A stretch of DNA of 48,359 nt from Bacillota bacterium (GTDB taxonomy: Bacteria > Bacillota > SHA-98 > UBA4971): contig JASEJE010000024.1 in the NCBI GenBank assembly GCA_030024085.1, forward strand, positions 1 to 48,359. The letters run 5' to 3'. Below the pieces are notes generated by a model, which did no database searches, was not told the origin of the DNA, and was given only the letters and a program-made list of their open reading frames with translations. The translations under genes were made by a program, and so were the position numbers. Position 1 is the stretch's first letter, and each line of letters begins with the position of its first letter. Of this stretch, positions 35,301 through 43,403 are shown one piece after another.

Positions 35301-35603
35301 CTCTATAAGGCTTGTGAACGATATCTTGCCGTCTTCTCTCACCCTCACCGTCGCTGACAGGTCCTCGTAGCCCCACACGGCTACGTCGAGGACGTCACCT
35401 GGCGAAATGACGTAGCCCTCTGGATCCCCGTGGCTGGAGGGAGGGCTTCCCTGACCCCAGGCGGCCTGAGTGGACACCATGGAGAACGCGGAGAACACGG
35501 TGAGAATCACAAAGAGGCCGGCCGGCCGTGCCGGCACCCCGAAAACCCGCCGCAACTGCCTTACCATATCGCTTGAGCGTGTCACCCTTCCGTGCCGTTT
35601 CAT
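32379..35603 (-). CDS. Giant Wza-like polysaccharide export protein with ten SLBB repeats
   Basis: Exported protein of about 1074 residues, versus roughly 350-400 for Wza. A signal segment (AGLFVILTVFSAFSMVSTQAAWG) is followed by a Poly_export domain (about 62-140, YVISPGDVLDVAVWGYEDLSATV). Then come ten SLBB units, each with a pattern like VSVLGEVARPGVYRIRE...LLDALAxAGG, starting near residues 141, 269, 349, 442, 539, 625, 708, 788, 874 and 967. Many are preceded by a DGDxIFVPE strand. The C-terminus is a short segment (IEWEKVFSFLSGLKLIKDL) with no clear membrane helix. ATG 35603 has CAGGAA upstream. It starts the minus-strand exopolysaccharide set and should form the export conduit across the envelope; the long array could span a thick periplasm or bind glycan. 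Confidence 0.92.
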   Translation of the reverse strand: MKRHGRVTRSSDMVRQLRRVFGVPARPAGLFVILTVFSAFSMVSTQAAWGQGSPPSSHGDPEGYVISPGDVLDVAVWGYEDLSATVRVREDGKISFTSLIEEVSAAGLTVPALQEILTEKLSYYLKDPRVTISVRESRLIRVNVIGSVRSPGTFTFRETPRVIDVIAAAGGETPEADVTCITIARRVGLAPASSVVSGSGGEPSGAGGGPVSGGVLTGAPAGVPTSSGAAPQNYVTVDLHAVLAGTADPSSYALYDGDTVFVPKALAVKVMGMVRAPGTYFLERGARLMDAIARAGDILPQGDPGKVSVSSGRATRTVSITGAMLAPDGDDNVLLKDRDIIHVPEAVRTISVLGEVDKPGIYPIGPDPRVFDVIAAAGGPGVNGDITCIQVTRGAGQATQVFEVDLGKSGKEADRGGPAASAGGAFKLEPGDVVYVPKAIEVQVLGQVRSPGTYRLRAGSRLVDAMARAGGPSEAADTSRVSLTRAPGRGADGSMSAGAAGSGVSVFDLDAILKGVRPEDNVVLQDHDIISIPELIQEVSVLGEVARPGTYRIRKETRVLDVLALAGGVTPEGDATSAVLTSKGPDGEARRVLDLDRLQAAAGGDDNILVKNGDVLYVPRAISVMVLGKVKAPGTYTLPTSARFMDAMSRAGGVTNDGDPTAATLTRQGETTPVETVDIRSIMAGADDRNIHLHDGDIIFVPELVREVSVLGQVAKPGVYQIREGATLLEALAMAGGVTETADDSAIRLTTRASDGTTGVFEVDIDRLDRSIVLRNGDVIFVPEIVRQVSVLGEVARPGVYRVREGTSLLEVLAMAGGITQMGDDCAIMVTTRGVGSSPRTFEFDLRRPTETGDASAWLLQGGEVVYVPRSIAVHVVGEVAKPGLYYLKAGSCVADAVALAGGLTGDADGSSVTLTTHAGSAGASSGGEVRICLLDVNKILTGADSTANRILSDQDTIFVPKAQREVVVVGEVAKPGVYKIREGARLMDAIALAGGPTKRAALEAVCVFRNGQVAAGDHVVLGRDNLFFTGKADDNPAVVGGDIVYVPATSKIEWEKVFSFLSGLKLIKDLLAR

Positions 35604-35883
35604 GTTTCTGTTCCTGGAGCGGCTATACACGCTGAGCGGCTACACGCGCCGAACTCCCGGCAATTCGCTCAATTCGACTTCTCCAGCGCGATTCCTTCCA
35701 GGATGTCTCGTCTTCCGTAGTTTTCGTCCAGGTGAGAGTTCGTTGATTCCCTCGCTTAGCACGGAAGTACTTTCTCTCCGGCGACGGGCGATACCTGTCG
35801 AAGATTGAAGGAGATGTCCTCATCGTGGCGAAGATGGAAGGGCGACGCGTCGCGTGTCATCACGTCTTGGAGCGTGAGGTGTA
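35604..35883. other. Divergent intergenic region of the exopolysaccharide locus
   Basis: This 280-bp gap must hold the promoters of the minus-strand export operon and of the plus-strand dehydratase gene. I could not find a -10/-35 pair good enough to mark on either strand. Confidence 0.4.
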
Positions 35884-37836
35884 ATGAGCCACAGGGCCAG
35901 GACAGGCCTACTCGTGGCCTGCGATATCGCGTGTTCCCTCGTGAGCATCGCCATTGCGCTACTGGTGCGCTTCGAGTTCAACCCGGTGCGGGCCCTACCC
36001 TATGCGGGGTTGATCCTTCCGAGGTTGCCTGCGCTGCTCATGGTGCGGCTTGCATCGTATGTGGCCTTCGGGTTGTACGAGAGGCTATGGCAGTTTGCGA
36101 GCATCCGGGAGCTTATTGCTATCGCGGAAGCCGGTACTATTGCCTCTGTTGGTGACTACGTCGTGCTTCACCTCATCCGTGGCCCTGGATTTCCCCGGAG
36201 CGTCACCCTTCTAATGTGGGTCTTCAATATCGCCCTTGCAGGTGGGCTACGGCTCCTCGCCAGGCTTCGGCGGGAGTGGATAGTGACAAGCCGGTCCGCC
36301 GCGCTGTCCCTTGCCCGTTCATCGGTAGGGCGCCCCGGACATTCGGGCGCCGTATGGGAAGACGTGCGCCCACGAAGGACTCTCATAATCGGCGCAGGCG
36401 AGGCCGGCATGATGGTGGCAAGGGAGCTTCGGACCCACCCGGAGCTGGGCTACGACGTGGTGGGATTCATCGACGATGATCGTGCGAAACAGGGTTATAT
36501 GCTCGCCGGCATGCGGGTGCTCGGCACTCGCGGCGACTTGCAGGGTGTCGTGGCCCGCCACAACGTGGACGAGATCATTATAGCCATGCCCTCGGTCCCA
36601 GGCCGCGTCGTGAAGGAGATCGTGGCGGCATGCGAGGGGCTGGGAACCAGGGTCAGGACCCTTCCCGGCGTGTATGAACTCATAGACGGGAAGGTGGATG
36701 TGAGCCGCATCCGCGATGTCCAGATCGAGGACCTGCTCAGACGCGAGGAGATCAAGGTGGACCTCGAAAAGATCGGCGGCTACCTCTCCGGGCGCAAGGT
36801 GCTGGTGACGGGGGCGGGCGGCTCCATAGGCCAGGAGCTTTGCAGGCAGGTTGCTAGGTTCCGCCCGGAAAGCCTGGTGCTCCTGGGGCATGCCGAGAAC
36901 GACATCTACGACATCGATCTCGAGTTGCGGGAGACGCATCCGGACCTCCACGTGGTGCCTGTCATAGGCGACATAAGGGACGCGGCGCGCATGGAGGCCG
37001 TCTTCGACCTGCACCGTCCCGACGTCGTATTCCACGCTGCCGCTCACAAGCACGTGCCCCTCATGGAGATGCACCCGGAGGAGGCTATCAACAACAACGT
37101 CTTCGGCACATGGAATGTCGCGATGGCGGCCGATCGGCACGGCGCGTCCAGGTTCGTGCTCATCTCCACCGACAAGGCCGTAAACCCCGTGAGCATCATG
37201 GGGAGCACGAAGCGGGCGGCGGAGCTGCTCATCCAGGCCTTGGATAGGCACAGCAAGACCAGGTTCATGGCGGTGAGATTCGGGAACGTCCTCGGGAGCC
37301 GGGGGAGCGTCATCCCGCTCTTCAAACGCCAGATAGCGGCGGGTGGCCCCATTACCGTGACCCACCCTGATATGGTGCGCTACTTCATGACCATCCCAGA
37401 GGCCGTCCAGCTCGTGATACAGGCGGCCGCGATGGGCGAAGGCGGGGAGGTCTTCGTGCTCGACATGGGGGATCCGGTCCGGATAGCGGACCTTGCCCGC
37501 GACCTCGTGAGGCTGTCCGGCCTCGACCCGGATCGGGACATCGAGATCAGGTTCACTGGGGTTCGTCCTGGAGAGAAGCTCTTCGAGGAGCTTCTGACTG
37601 CGGAGGAAGGGACCGTGGCCACATGCCACGAGCGGATATTCATAGCGCGAAGCAAGGCCGCCCTCGACGGGAGCGTCGAGGGGTTCCTCGAGACCTGCCG
37701 CCAGCTTGCCGCGGCCGGCGAGGGGGGCGGGGCCGAGTTCGTGTGCTGGGTGCGCGAGCTAACGGGGGCTGCCGGCGACCAGGGCGGGAAGGGCGGCGCG
37801 ACCTGCGCGCTGAAAAGTAGCGCAAATTTGTGGTGA
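35884..37836 (+). CDS. Membrane-bound nucleotide-sugar 4,6-dehydratase (CapD/FlaA1/WbpM family)
   Basis: Converts a UDP-N-acetylhexosamine to a 4-keto-6-deoxy sugar for exopolysaccharide building blocks. Four N-terminal membrane helices (about 1-130) precede a first Rossmann domain (RTLIIGAGEAGMMVARELR). The catalytic SDR domain (about 290-590) has VLVTGAGGSIGQELCRQ, HAAAHKHVPLMEMHPEEA, STDKAVNPVSIMGSTKRAAE and FGNVLGSRGSVIPLFKRQI. About 650 residues is the usual length. It is divergent from the export operon. The last 12 or so residues (TCALKSSANLW) and the stop are encoded by repeat copy F, so the C-terminal tail looks acquired by insertion. Confidence 0.93.
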   Translation: MSHRARTGLLVACDIACSLVSIAIALLVRFEFNPVRALPYAGLILPRLPALLMVRLASYVAFGLYERLWQFASIRELIAIAEAGTIASVGDYVVLHLIRGPGFPRSVTLLMWVFNIALAGGLRLLARLRREWIVTSRSAALSLARSSVGRPGHSGAVWEDVRPRRTLIIGAGEAGMMVARELRTHPELGYDVVGFIDDDRAKQGYMLAGMRVLGTRGDLQGVVARHNVDEIIIAMPSVPGRVVKEIVAACEGLGTRVRTLPGVYELIDGKVDVSRIRDVQIEDLLRREEIKVDLEKIGGYLSGRKVLVTGAGGSIGQELCRQVARFRPESLVLLGHAENDIYDIDLELRETHPDLHVVPVIGDIRDAARMEAVFDLHRPDVVFHAAAHKHVPLMEMHPEEAINNNVFGTWNVAMAADRHGASRFVLISTDKAVNPVSIMGSTKRAAELLIQALDRHSKTRFMAVRFGNVLGSRGSVIPLFKRQIAAGGPITVTHPDMVRYFMTIPEAVQLVIQAAAMGEGGEVFVLDMGDPVRIADLARDLVRLSGLDPDRDIEIRFTGVRPGEKLFEELLTAEEGTVATCHERIFIARSKAALDGSVEGFLETCRQLAAAGEGGGAEFVCWVRELTGAAGDQGGKGGATCALKSSANLW

Positions 37837-37845
37837 TCTACTTAG
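37800..37845 (-). repeat. Foldback repeat end, copy F
   Basis: Reverse complement of 25767-25812 with three mismatches in 46 bases, ending GATCTACTTAG. The element may extend left to about 37755 (CTGCCGGCGACC resembles the core), inside the dehydratase gene, but that part is diverged. Confidence 0.85.
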
Positions 37846-37871
37846 CGGCTGGCAGGAGGATGTAGTACAAT
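37842..37871 (+). promoter_or_regulatory. Possible promoter beginning in the repeat end
   Basis: TTAGCG (37842-37847), at the very end of repeat copy F, is followed after 18 bp by TACAAT (37866-37871). It could drive the AspT-type transporter gene about 220 bp downstream. The -35 match is weak. Confidence 0.35.
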
Positions 37872-38094
37872 AGTGCCGGTTGGTTGCCGGTCGTCGGTGC
37901 GCGAACGGCCGGTAGTCGTGGCAACCCGTTCGGATTGCATTCGCGGCCAGGCAGGGTCAGACCGACAGGGGCCGGGGCTCGGTGTAAGGCGGGTTGCAGG
38001 ACATGCCGTGCCGCGCCAGGGTAGGCCAGGTTGATGCAAGACAGGTCGGGTCAGGTCAGGACAGAACGGGGCAGGGGAGGCCGGGAGAGAGCGT

Positions 38095-39675
38095 ATGGTG
38101 AGTCCTCTTGAGGTGCTCTTTGTTCTTGCTGCCGCCGGGTATATCCTCGGCGGCATTAGCGTGGGAAATGTGCAGCTTGGGACCTCGGGGGTTCTTCTTG
38201 CGGCCCTTTACTTTGGACACCTGGGGTATGAGGTCCCGGGCATCGTCCGCGACCTGGGGCTTGCGCTTTTCGTCGGGTCCGTGGGCCTGACCGCTGGGCC
38301 GAGGTTCTTTCGAAACCTCAGGCGCAACGCCCTCTCATATGGCGCGATAGCCCTTCTCATAGTCGGCTCCGGCGCCGTGGCGACCCTGATGCTTGCAAAG
38401 CTGTTTGAGATCCCGAAGGCGCTTGCCGTCGGAATCTACACGGGGGCGTTGACCACGACGCCCGGCCTTGCGGTGGCGCTCGAAGCCACAGGCGATAACG
38501 CGGCGTCCATTGGTTACGGGATAGCCTATCCGTTCGGGGTAGTCGGCGTCGTGCTGTTCATCCAGGTCGTGCCGCATATCCTCCGGAGGAACCTCAAACA
38601 AGAAGTGGCGAAGCTGTCTCAAGCTCCAGACCTTGGGGGGGGCCCGACTCTCCTCGTGCGCGAGTTCGTTGTCGAGAACCCCGAGGTGGACCGGAAGACC
38701 CTGGCCGAGCTTGCCATCCTCTCCCGCACCGGTGCGGTGGTCTCAAGGGTGAAGCGGGGAAGACAGGTGTTCCCGGCGCTCGGCGACACGGTCCTTATGA
38801 AGGGTGACGGCGTGCGGGCCGTCGGGACGGGCGAGGCCCTCGAGAAGCTGGAGGAGATCATCGGTCGGCGGGCGCAGCTTTCCATGGACGAATCCGGCAT
38901 TGAGGTGCGCGACCTCGCAGTGGAAAGCCGGGCAGTCGCCGGGAAGACGGTGCGCGGACTGAACCCTTACGAGCGGTACGGGGTGATCCTGACCAGGGTC
39001 AGACGGGCGGGGATCGAGTTCACGCCCGGAGGCGACACCGTGCTCGAGCACAAGGACGTCGTGCGCACGGTGGGGGCGCCGTTTGCGCTGGAAAGGTTCC
39101 AGGCCGTCCTGGGGCGGCAGAGACGCCCGCTGGAGCGGACGGGCATGCTTGCACTTACGCTCGTGCTGGCGGCAGGGCTTCTCATAAGCCGCATGCGCCT
39201 TCAGATTCCGGGCGTCGGGGCCGTGAGCCTTGGCATCGCCGGAGGCCCGCTAATGGCAGGGCTCATCGTCGGCCATTTCGGCGGCGTCGGGCGGTGGTCG
39301 CTGAGACCCCCAGGGCATATGCTGGGGATCACGCGCGAGATGGGCCTCATGCTCTTCCTGGCCGGTGCAGGTGTGGCAGCGGGGCACGGGTTCGTCGAGA
39401 CTGTCGCGAAGTACGGGTGGTTGCTCTTCGCGAGTGGCGCGATTGTCACACTCATACCGATGGTCCTCGGGTTTATGGTGTCGACGTGGCTCTTCAGGCT
39501 GAGCCTGCCTGACAATCTCGGCAGCATCTGCGGAGGCATGACCAGCACGCCGGCGCTCGGCACGCTCATCACGGCCGCAGGCAGCGACGAGGTCGCGGCG
39601 CCTTACGCTGCGACTTACCCCTTCGCGCTGGTCCTCGTGGTGCTGGCGACCCAGGCCCTCGCGGTTCTCCTGTAG
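38095..39675 (+). CDS. AspT/YidE/YbjL-type transporter with two TrkA-C domains
   Basis: Membrane transporter of 526 residues of the aspartate:alanine exchanger family. Two homologous membrane halves each carry the repeat (TGALTTTPGLAVALEATGDNAASIGYGIAYPFGVVGVVL and GGMTSTPALGTLITAAGSDEVAAPYAATYPFALVLVVLATQ). Between them are two cytoplasmic TrkA-C/RCK-C domains (about 190-350, with FPALGDTVLMKGDGVRAVG and FTPGGDTVLEHKDVVRTVG) that usually bind a regulatory ligand. The substrate is unknown; relatives carry aspartate, alanine or dicarboxylates. GGGGAGGCCGGGAGAG precedes ATG 38095. Confidence 0.9.
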   Translation: MVSPLEVLFVLAAAGYILGGISVGNVQLGTSGVLLAALYFGHLGYEVPGIVRDLGLALFVGSVGLTAGPRFFRNLRRNALSYGAIALLIVGSGAVATLMLAKLFEIPKALAVGIYTGALTTTPGLAVALEATGDNAASIGYGIAYPFGVVGVVLFIQVVPHILRRNLKQEVAKLSQAPDLGGGPTLLVREFVVENPEVDRKTLAELAILSRTGAVVSRVKRGRQVFPALGDTVLMKGDGVRAVGTGEALEKLEEIIGRRAQLSMDESGIEVRDLAVESRAVAGKTVRGLNPYERYGVILTRVRRAGIEFTPGGDTVLEHKDVVRTVGAPFALERFQAVLGRQRRPLERTGMLALTLVLAAGLLISRMRLQIPGVGAVSLGIAGGPLMAGLIVGHFGGVGRWSLRPPGHMLGITREMGLMLFLAGAGVAAGHGFVETVAKYGWLLFASGAIVTLIPMVLGFMVSTWLFRLSLPDNLGSICGGMTSTPALGTLITAAGSDEVAAPYAATYPFALVLVVLATQALAVLL

Positions 39676-39790
39676 TGCGCCGGTGCAGGGAGACACGGTC
39701 TCGCGGGCCGTGCCGACATGTGCGAGGTACGGCGGCTTACAGGCCCTTCTTTCGTGTCCCACAGAACCTGCGAATTGTTGCGAAGAGCCA

Positions 39791-39820
39791 TTGCATTTCG
39801 CGCGGGCGCGGTAGTATAAT
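39791..39820 (+). promoter_or_regulatory. Promoter of the SAM riboswitch-metK transcript
   Basis: TTGCAT (39791-39796) and a perfect TATAAT (39815-39820) are separated by 18 bp. The S-box RNA begins about 35 bp downstream. Confidence 0.8.
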
Positions 39821-39854
39821 ACTGCCAGCAGCCTGGAAAACACAATATGGAAAG

Positions 39855-39968
39855 CTCTTATCGAGAGCGGCGGAGGGACTGGCCCGATGAAGCCCGGCAA
39901 CCGGCAGCCGGAAACGCGCCTGCGCGGTGCCAAATCCTGCAGAACTTTCCGTTCTGGGAGATGAGAGA
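39855..39968 (+). promoter_or_regulatory. SAM-I (S-box) riboswitch
   Basis: The aptamer has the full S-box pattern: P1 strand CTCTTATCGAGAG, GGCGGAGGGACTGGCCCGATG, AAGCCCGGCAACC, GGTGCCAAATCCTGCAGAA and the closing GAGATGAGAG. An intrinsic terminator follows at once. High S-adenosylmethionine should favour the terminator and lower expression of metK, the gene that makes SAM. Confidence 0.97.
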
Positions 39969-39973
39969 CACTA

Positions 39974-40005
39974 TGCCTCTTCCTGAACGCGGAAGGGGCA
40001 TTTTT
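39974..40005 (+). terminator. Riboswitch-controlled terminator before metK
   Basis: TGCCTCTTCC (39974-39983) pairs with GGAAGGGGCA (39991-40000), followed by TTTTT. It is the expression platform of the S-box RNA. The 210 bp from here to metK are C/G-rich with GTGCGGTGCTGTGCTGTG-type repeats and no gene. Confidence 0.93.
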
Positions 40006-40217
40006 GTGCGTCTCGCCCGCCGCCGCGCCGTGCGGCGTCCCACGTGCTGTGCTCTATTGTGCGGTGCTGTGCTGTGCCTTGCCCCGGCCCGCCGCATCCG
40101 CGCCGCGCGCTTCGCTCCTCTTGTGCTGTGCCGCGGTGCGCGGTGCGCCGTGCGGTGCGCGGAGATGATAATGTGTGGGAATACATACTGGGAATGCGTA
40201 AGAGGAGGAGTGCTGCC

Positions 40218-41441
40218 ATGGCTGAATCGACGGGAAGATGCTCAGGCAAAGCGAGGAGACTCATCACGTCCGAATCGGTGACAGAAGGCCACCCGGACAA
40301 GCTCTGCGACAAGATCGCCGACTCTGTGCTCGACGCGATCCTGAAGGAAGACGCCGATGCCCGCGTAGCATGCGAGGTTGCCGCGACGACGGGTCTGGTC
40401 ATCGTGATCGGCGAGATAACGACCTCATGTTACGTGGAGATCTCCGAAATCGTCCGCGAGACGGTGCGAGACATCGGCTACACCCGGGCGAAGTACGGGT
40501 TCGACGCTGACACGTGCGGCGTCCTCACGTCCATCCACGAGCAATCGTCGGACATCGCCATAGGCGTGAACCGGTCCCTGGAGGTGAGGCAGATCGAGGC
40601 CGCAGGTGCCGTGAACGGCTTCGAGCACCTTGGCGCCGGAGACCAGGGACTCATGTATGGCTTTGCCACGCGCGAAACCCCGGAACTCATGCCCATGCCG
40701 ATAATGCTCGCCCACAAGCTGGCGAGGCGGCTCGCGGAGGTGCGTAAGCAGGAGATCGTGGACTATCTGCGTCCTGACGGGAAGACGCAGGTCACGGTGG
40801 AGTACAATGACGACAAGCCGGTCAGAGTAGATGCCGTGGTGGTCTCCGCCCAGCATCACCCGGACGTGGACTACGACACCCTGAGGCGCGACATCATAGA
40901 GAAGGTGATCCGCGACGTGATCCCGCCCTCGCTTCTCGACGAGCACACGAAGTTTTTCATAAACAACACAGGCCGGTTCGTGGTGGGCGGTCCCCACGGC
41001 GACTCGGGGCTCACGGGCCGCAAGATCATCGTGGATACCTACGGCGGTGCGGCTCGCCACGGCGGCGGTTCGTTCTCCGGAAAGGACCCGACCAAGGTGG
41101 ACAGGTCCGCCTCCTACGCCCTGAGGTGGGTGGCGAAGAATATCGTCGCTGCGGGGCTCGCCGACAAGTGTGAGGTGCAGGCGTCGTATGTCATCGGGTC
41201 GTCGCGCCCTGTCTCGATCGGCGTCGACACGTTCGGCACGGGCAAGCTCGCCGACGACGACGTTCTCACGCTCGTCAGGAAGCATTTCGACCTCCGGCCG
41301 GCCGCGATCATAGACAGGCTCGACCTGCGCCGGCCCATCTACGCCCAGGTGGCGGCATACGGCCACTTCGGCAGGGCCGACCTGGACCTCCCGTGGGAAA
41401 AACTGGACAAGGTGGACGATTTGAGGGCGGACGCGTTCTAG
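40218..41441 (+). CDS. metK: S-adenosylmethionine synthetase
   Basis: Makes SAM from methionine and ATP in the cytoplasm. The signatures are [22 protein letters not shown], the methionine loop region [24 protein letters not shown], the hexapeptide signature region ([23 protein letters not shown]) and the C-terminal [20 protein letters not shown]. About 407 residues is normal. ATG 40218 follows AGAGGAGGAG (40201-40210); the open frame runs upstream but that part is low-complexity non-coding leader. Expression is controlled by the SAM-I riboswitch at 39855-39968. Confidence 0.98.
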   Translation: MAESTGRCSGKARRLITSESVTEGHPDKLCDKIADSVLDAILKEDADARVACEVAATTGLVIVIGEITTSCYVEISEIVRETVRDIGYTRAKYGFDADTCGVLTSIHEQSSDIAIGVNRSLEVRQIEAAGAVNGFEHLGAGDQGLMYGFATRETPELMPMPIMLAHKLARRLAEVRKQEIVDYLRPDGKTQVTVEYNDDKPVRVDAVVVSAQHHPDVDYDTLRRDIIEKVIRDVIPPSLLDEHTKFFINNTGRFVVGGPHGDSGLTGRKIIVDTYGGAARHGGGSFSGKDPTKVDRSASYALRWVAKNIVAAGLADKCEVQASYVIGSSRPVSIGVDTFGTGKLADDDVLTLVRKHFDLRPAAIIDRLDLRRPIYAQVAAYGHFGRADLDLPWEKLDKVDDLRADAF

Positions 41442-41591
41442 TCTATAGGGAGCATTTCAGACGGCGAGAACGCCCGCCGTGGCAGGCGCGGGCCTGCGCT
41501 GGCCGGTGCCTGCGGGCGGCGTCCGGCGGTGGCGGGGGCGCTGCCAGGAGCGCCGTCGGACCTCGGCCGCTTTTGTGCGGGCGCGGACATA

Positions 41592-41790
41592 CTAAGTGGG
41601 GGTTCAGGAATGCCCCTGACTCTCGAGAGGGGTTGCCGGTGATTGCACGAGGGGCGTCGGAATCCTGCCGCTTGCTTGACGGGCCGGGTTTTGGCGAAGC
41701 GCGCCCCGCCTGGGGCGCCATCCACGAGTGCAACACCGGAAACCCGCCAGATGTCGGCAGACTCTGAGGAACTAACGAACCCTCACTCAG
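41592..41790 (+). repeat. Foldback repeat, copy G (complete)
   Basis: 199 bp with inverted ends CTAAGTGGGGGTTCAGGAAT and, on the other strand, CTGAGTGAGGGTTCGTTAGT. Inner arms share GGGTTGCCGGTGATTGCACGAG and, on the opposite strand, GGGTTTCCGGTGTTGCACTCG, so the unit is palindromic overall. Contains no meaningful open frame. The flanking 41442-41591 and 41791-41952 hold no gene that I can support. Confidence 0.88.
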
Positions 41791-41952
41791 GAAGAGGAAT
41801 TTGCAGCTTGATGTAGAAGAGAACTTGGACGCGGACGTAAGGCCCGCCCCCGCCGGGCACCGGGCCGGTCCCCTGGGTCTTTGCGGTGCGTACACGTGTA
41901 CATGTGTCGTTTGGCGTCGGTTCGTTGCCTCCGGGCAGTGTGAGGAGGATAC

Positions 41953-43137
41953 TTGAGAGTGACAAGTGTGGGTGTGATCGGATGTGGCAATTGGGGGAGG
42001 AACTACGTCAGGAACTTCTCCGAGATCTCTGAGGCGAGGCTCGTAACTTGCTGCGATACCAATCATTCAAGACTGATGGCCATCCGCGAGCGGTACCCGC
42101 TGGTAAAGCTGACCAAGAATTTCCAGACGGTTGCGTCTGATCCGAAGATAGATGCGGTGGTGATCGCGACTCCGCCCGCAACTCATTACAGCATAGCTCG
42201 GGCGTGCCTCCTCCGCGGAAAGCACGTTCTGGTGGAGAAGCCGTTCACCCTCTCTTCGGAGGACGGCGAGGCTCTCGTGGATATCGCCGAAAAGGCGGGC
42301 AAGGTCCTGATGGTCGGCCATATCATGGACTATCACCCTGCTATGCGCGTGGTGAAGGATTACGTCAAGTCCGGCGAGCTCGGAAGGATCTATTACCTCC
42401 ATGCCACCCGGACAAGCCTCGGGATCGTCCGCGAAGACGTAAGCGTGCTGTGGGACAAGGCGCCGCACGACATAGCGACCCTCCTCTATCTCCTGGAGGA
42501 CGAACCCGTGAGCGTTGCTGCGACGGGGCAGGCCTACGTCAACGATGGCGTCGAGGACGTTGCGTTCGTCACGGTCCAGTTCTCGTCGGGCGTGATGGCG
42601 AACATCCACTTGAGCTGGCTTGACCCGTGCAAGGCGAGCCGAACCACGATAATCGGCGAGAAGAAGATGATAGTGTTCGACGATGCGGAGACGCTCGAGA
42701 AGGTGAAGGTCTACAACAAGGGCGTGAACCGCCGCCATGACTTCATGAAAAGGAGCGAGAACGGCACGCATCCGAACGGCGTGGCGGAGGGCGCCGAGAG
42801 CGCCGGCGACACATCCAACGGCGTCGACACGCTCAACGGGTTCTCTGGGTTCCAGTACACGTTCACCTACGGCGACGTGTACATCCCGAAACTGAAGATG
42901 AGCGAGCCCCTCAAGAACGAGTGCCTTCACTTCCTCGAGTGCATCAGAGAAGGCAGGCGTCCGCTCACCGATGGAGTAAACGGCTTCAAGGTGGTCCGCG
43001 TGCTCGAAAGGGCCGAGGAATCGCTGCGACGCGGGGGCGAGTACCTGCCGGTGGAGTCCGAGCGCGTTGCGGTGGCTGCTACGAGGGAGGGCTTCATGGC
43101 CAGAGCGCGCTCGTTCTGGAAGGTCTTCGGGTTCTGA
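41953..43137 (+). CDS. Gfo/Idh/MocA-family oxidoreductase (sugar-nucleotide dehydrogenase-like)
   Basis: NAD(P)-dependent dehydrogenase of about 394 residues acting on a sugar or nucleotide sugar. The N-terminal Rossmann motif is VGVIGCGNWGRNYVRNF, the catalytic lysine lies in VLVEKPFTL, and the C-terminal domain has WDKAPHDIATLLYLL (catalytic His/Asp region). It resembles WlbA-type UDP-N-acetylhexosamine 3-dehydrogenases used in surface-glycan synthesis. A hydrophilic insertion (ENGTHPNGVAEGAESAGDTS) interrupts the C-terminal domain near residue 275. GAGGAGG (41942-41948) precedes TTG 41953; GTG 41959 is an alternative start. Confidence 0.9.
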   Translation: MRVTSVGVIGCGNWGRNYVRNFSEISEARLVTCCDTNHSRLMAIRERYPLVKLTKNFQTVASDPKIDAVVIATPPATHYSIARACLLRGKHVLVEKPFTLSSEDGEALVDIAEKAGKVLMVGHIMDYHPAMRVVKDYVKSGELGRIYYLHATRTSLGIVREDVSVLWDKAPHDIATLLYLLEDEPVSVAATGQAYVNDGVEDVAFVTVQFSSGVMANIHLSWLDPCKASRTTIIGEKKMIVFDDAETLEKVKVYNKGVNRRHDFMKRSENGTHPNGVAEGAESAGDTSNGVDTLNGFSGFQYTFTYGDVYIPKLKMSEPLKNECLHFLECIREGRRPLTDGVNGFKVVRVLERAEESLRRGGEYLPVESERVAVAATREGFMARARSFWKVFGF

Positions 43138-43403
43138 GAGTTCTAGGAGGCTGAGTGGCGCCACCTCGTCCAGGTCGGCCTGTCAGGCGCTCGAACAGTG
43201 GAGCGGCCAGGCGGCTGGAAACGGACAGCACGGCCATGGATAGACGGCACAGCCCTGGATGAGCAACGTGGCTCCAAGCGGACAACCTGGTTTGATGCGG
43301 ACAACAAGGCCGTCGCGCCCGGGCTTACCTCCGGGCGTCATTTGAATGGAGGGGTGACGCGCTGGCGTATTCTGGAGCCAAGCGGGAGGACACGGTCGAG
43401 CGG

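Noticed and set aside
35734-35760. Possible further repeat end (TCCCTCGCTTAG) in the divergent exopolysaccharide intergenic region
   Set aside because: Only about a dozen bases resemble the GAGGGTTC-type end and no core or second arm is visible; could be chance.
40044-40217. N-terminal extension of MetK into the leader
   Set aside because: The extension is a Cys/Arg/Ala-rich reading of low-complexity DNA after the riboswitch terminator; the ribosome site is at 40201-40210.
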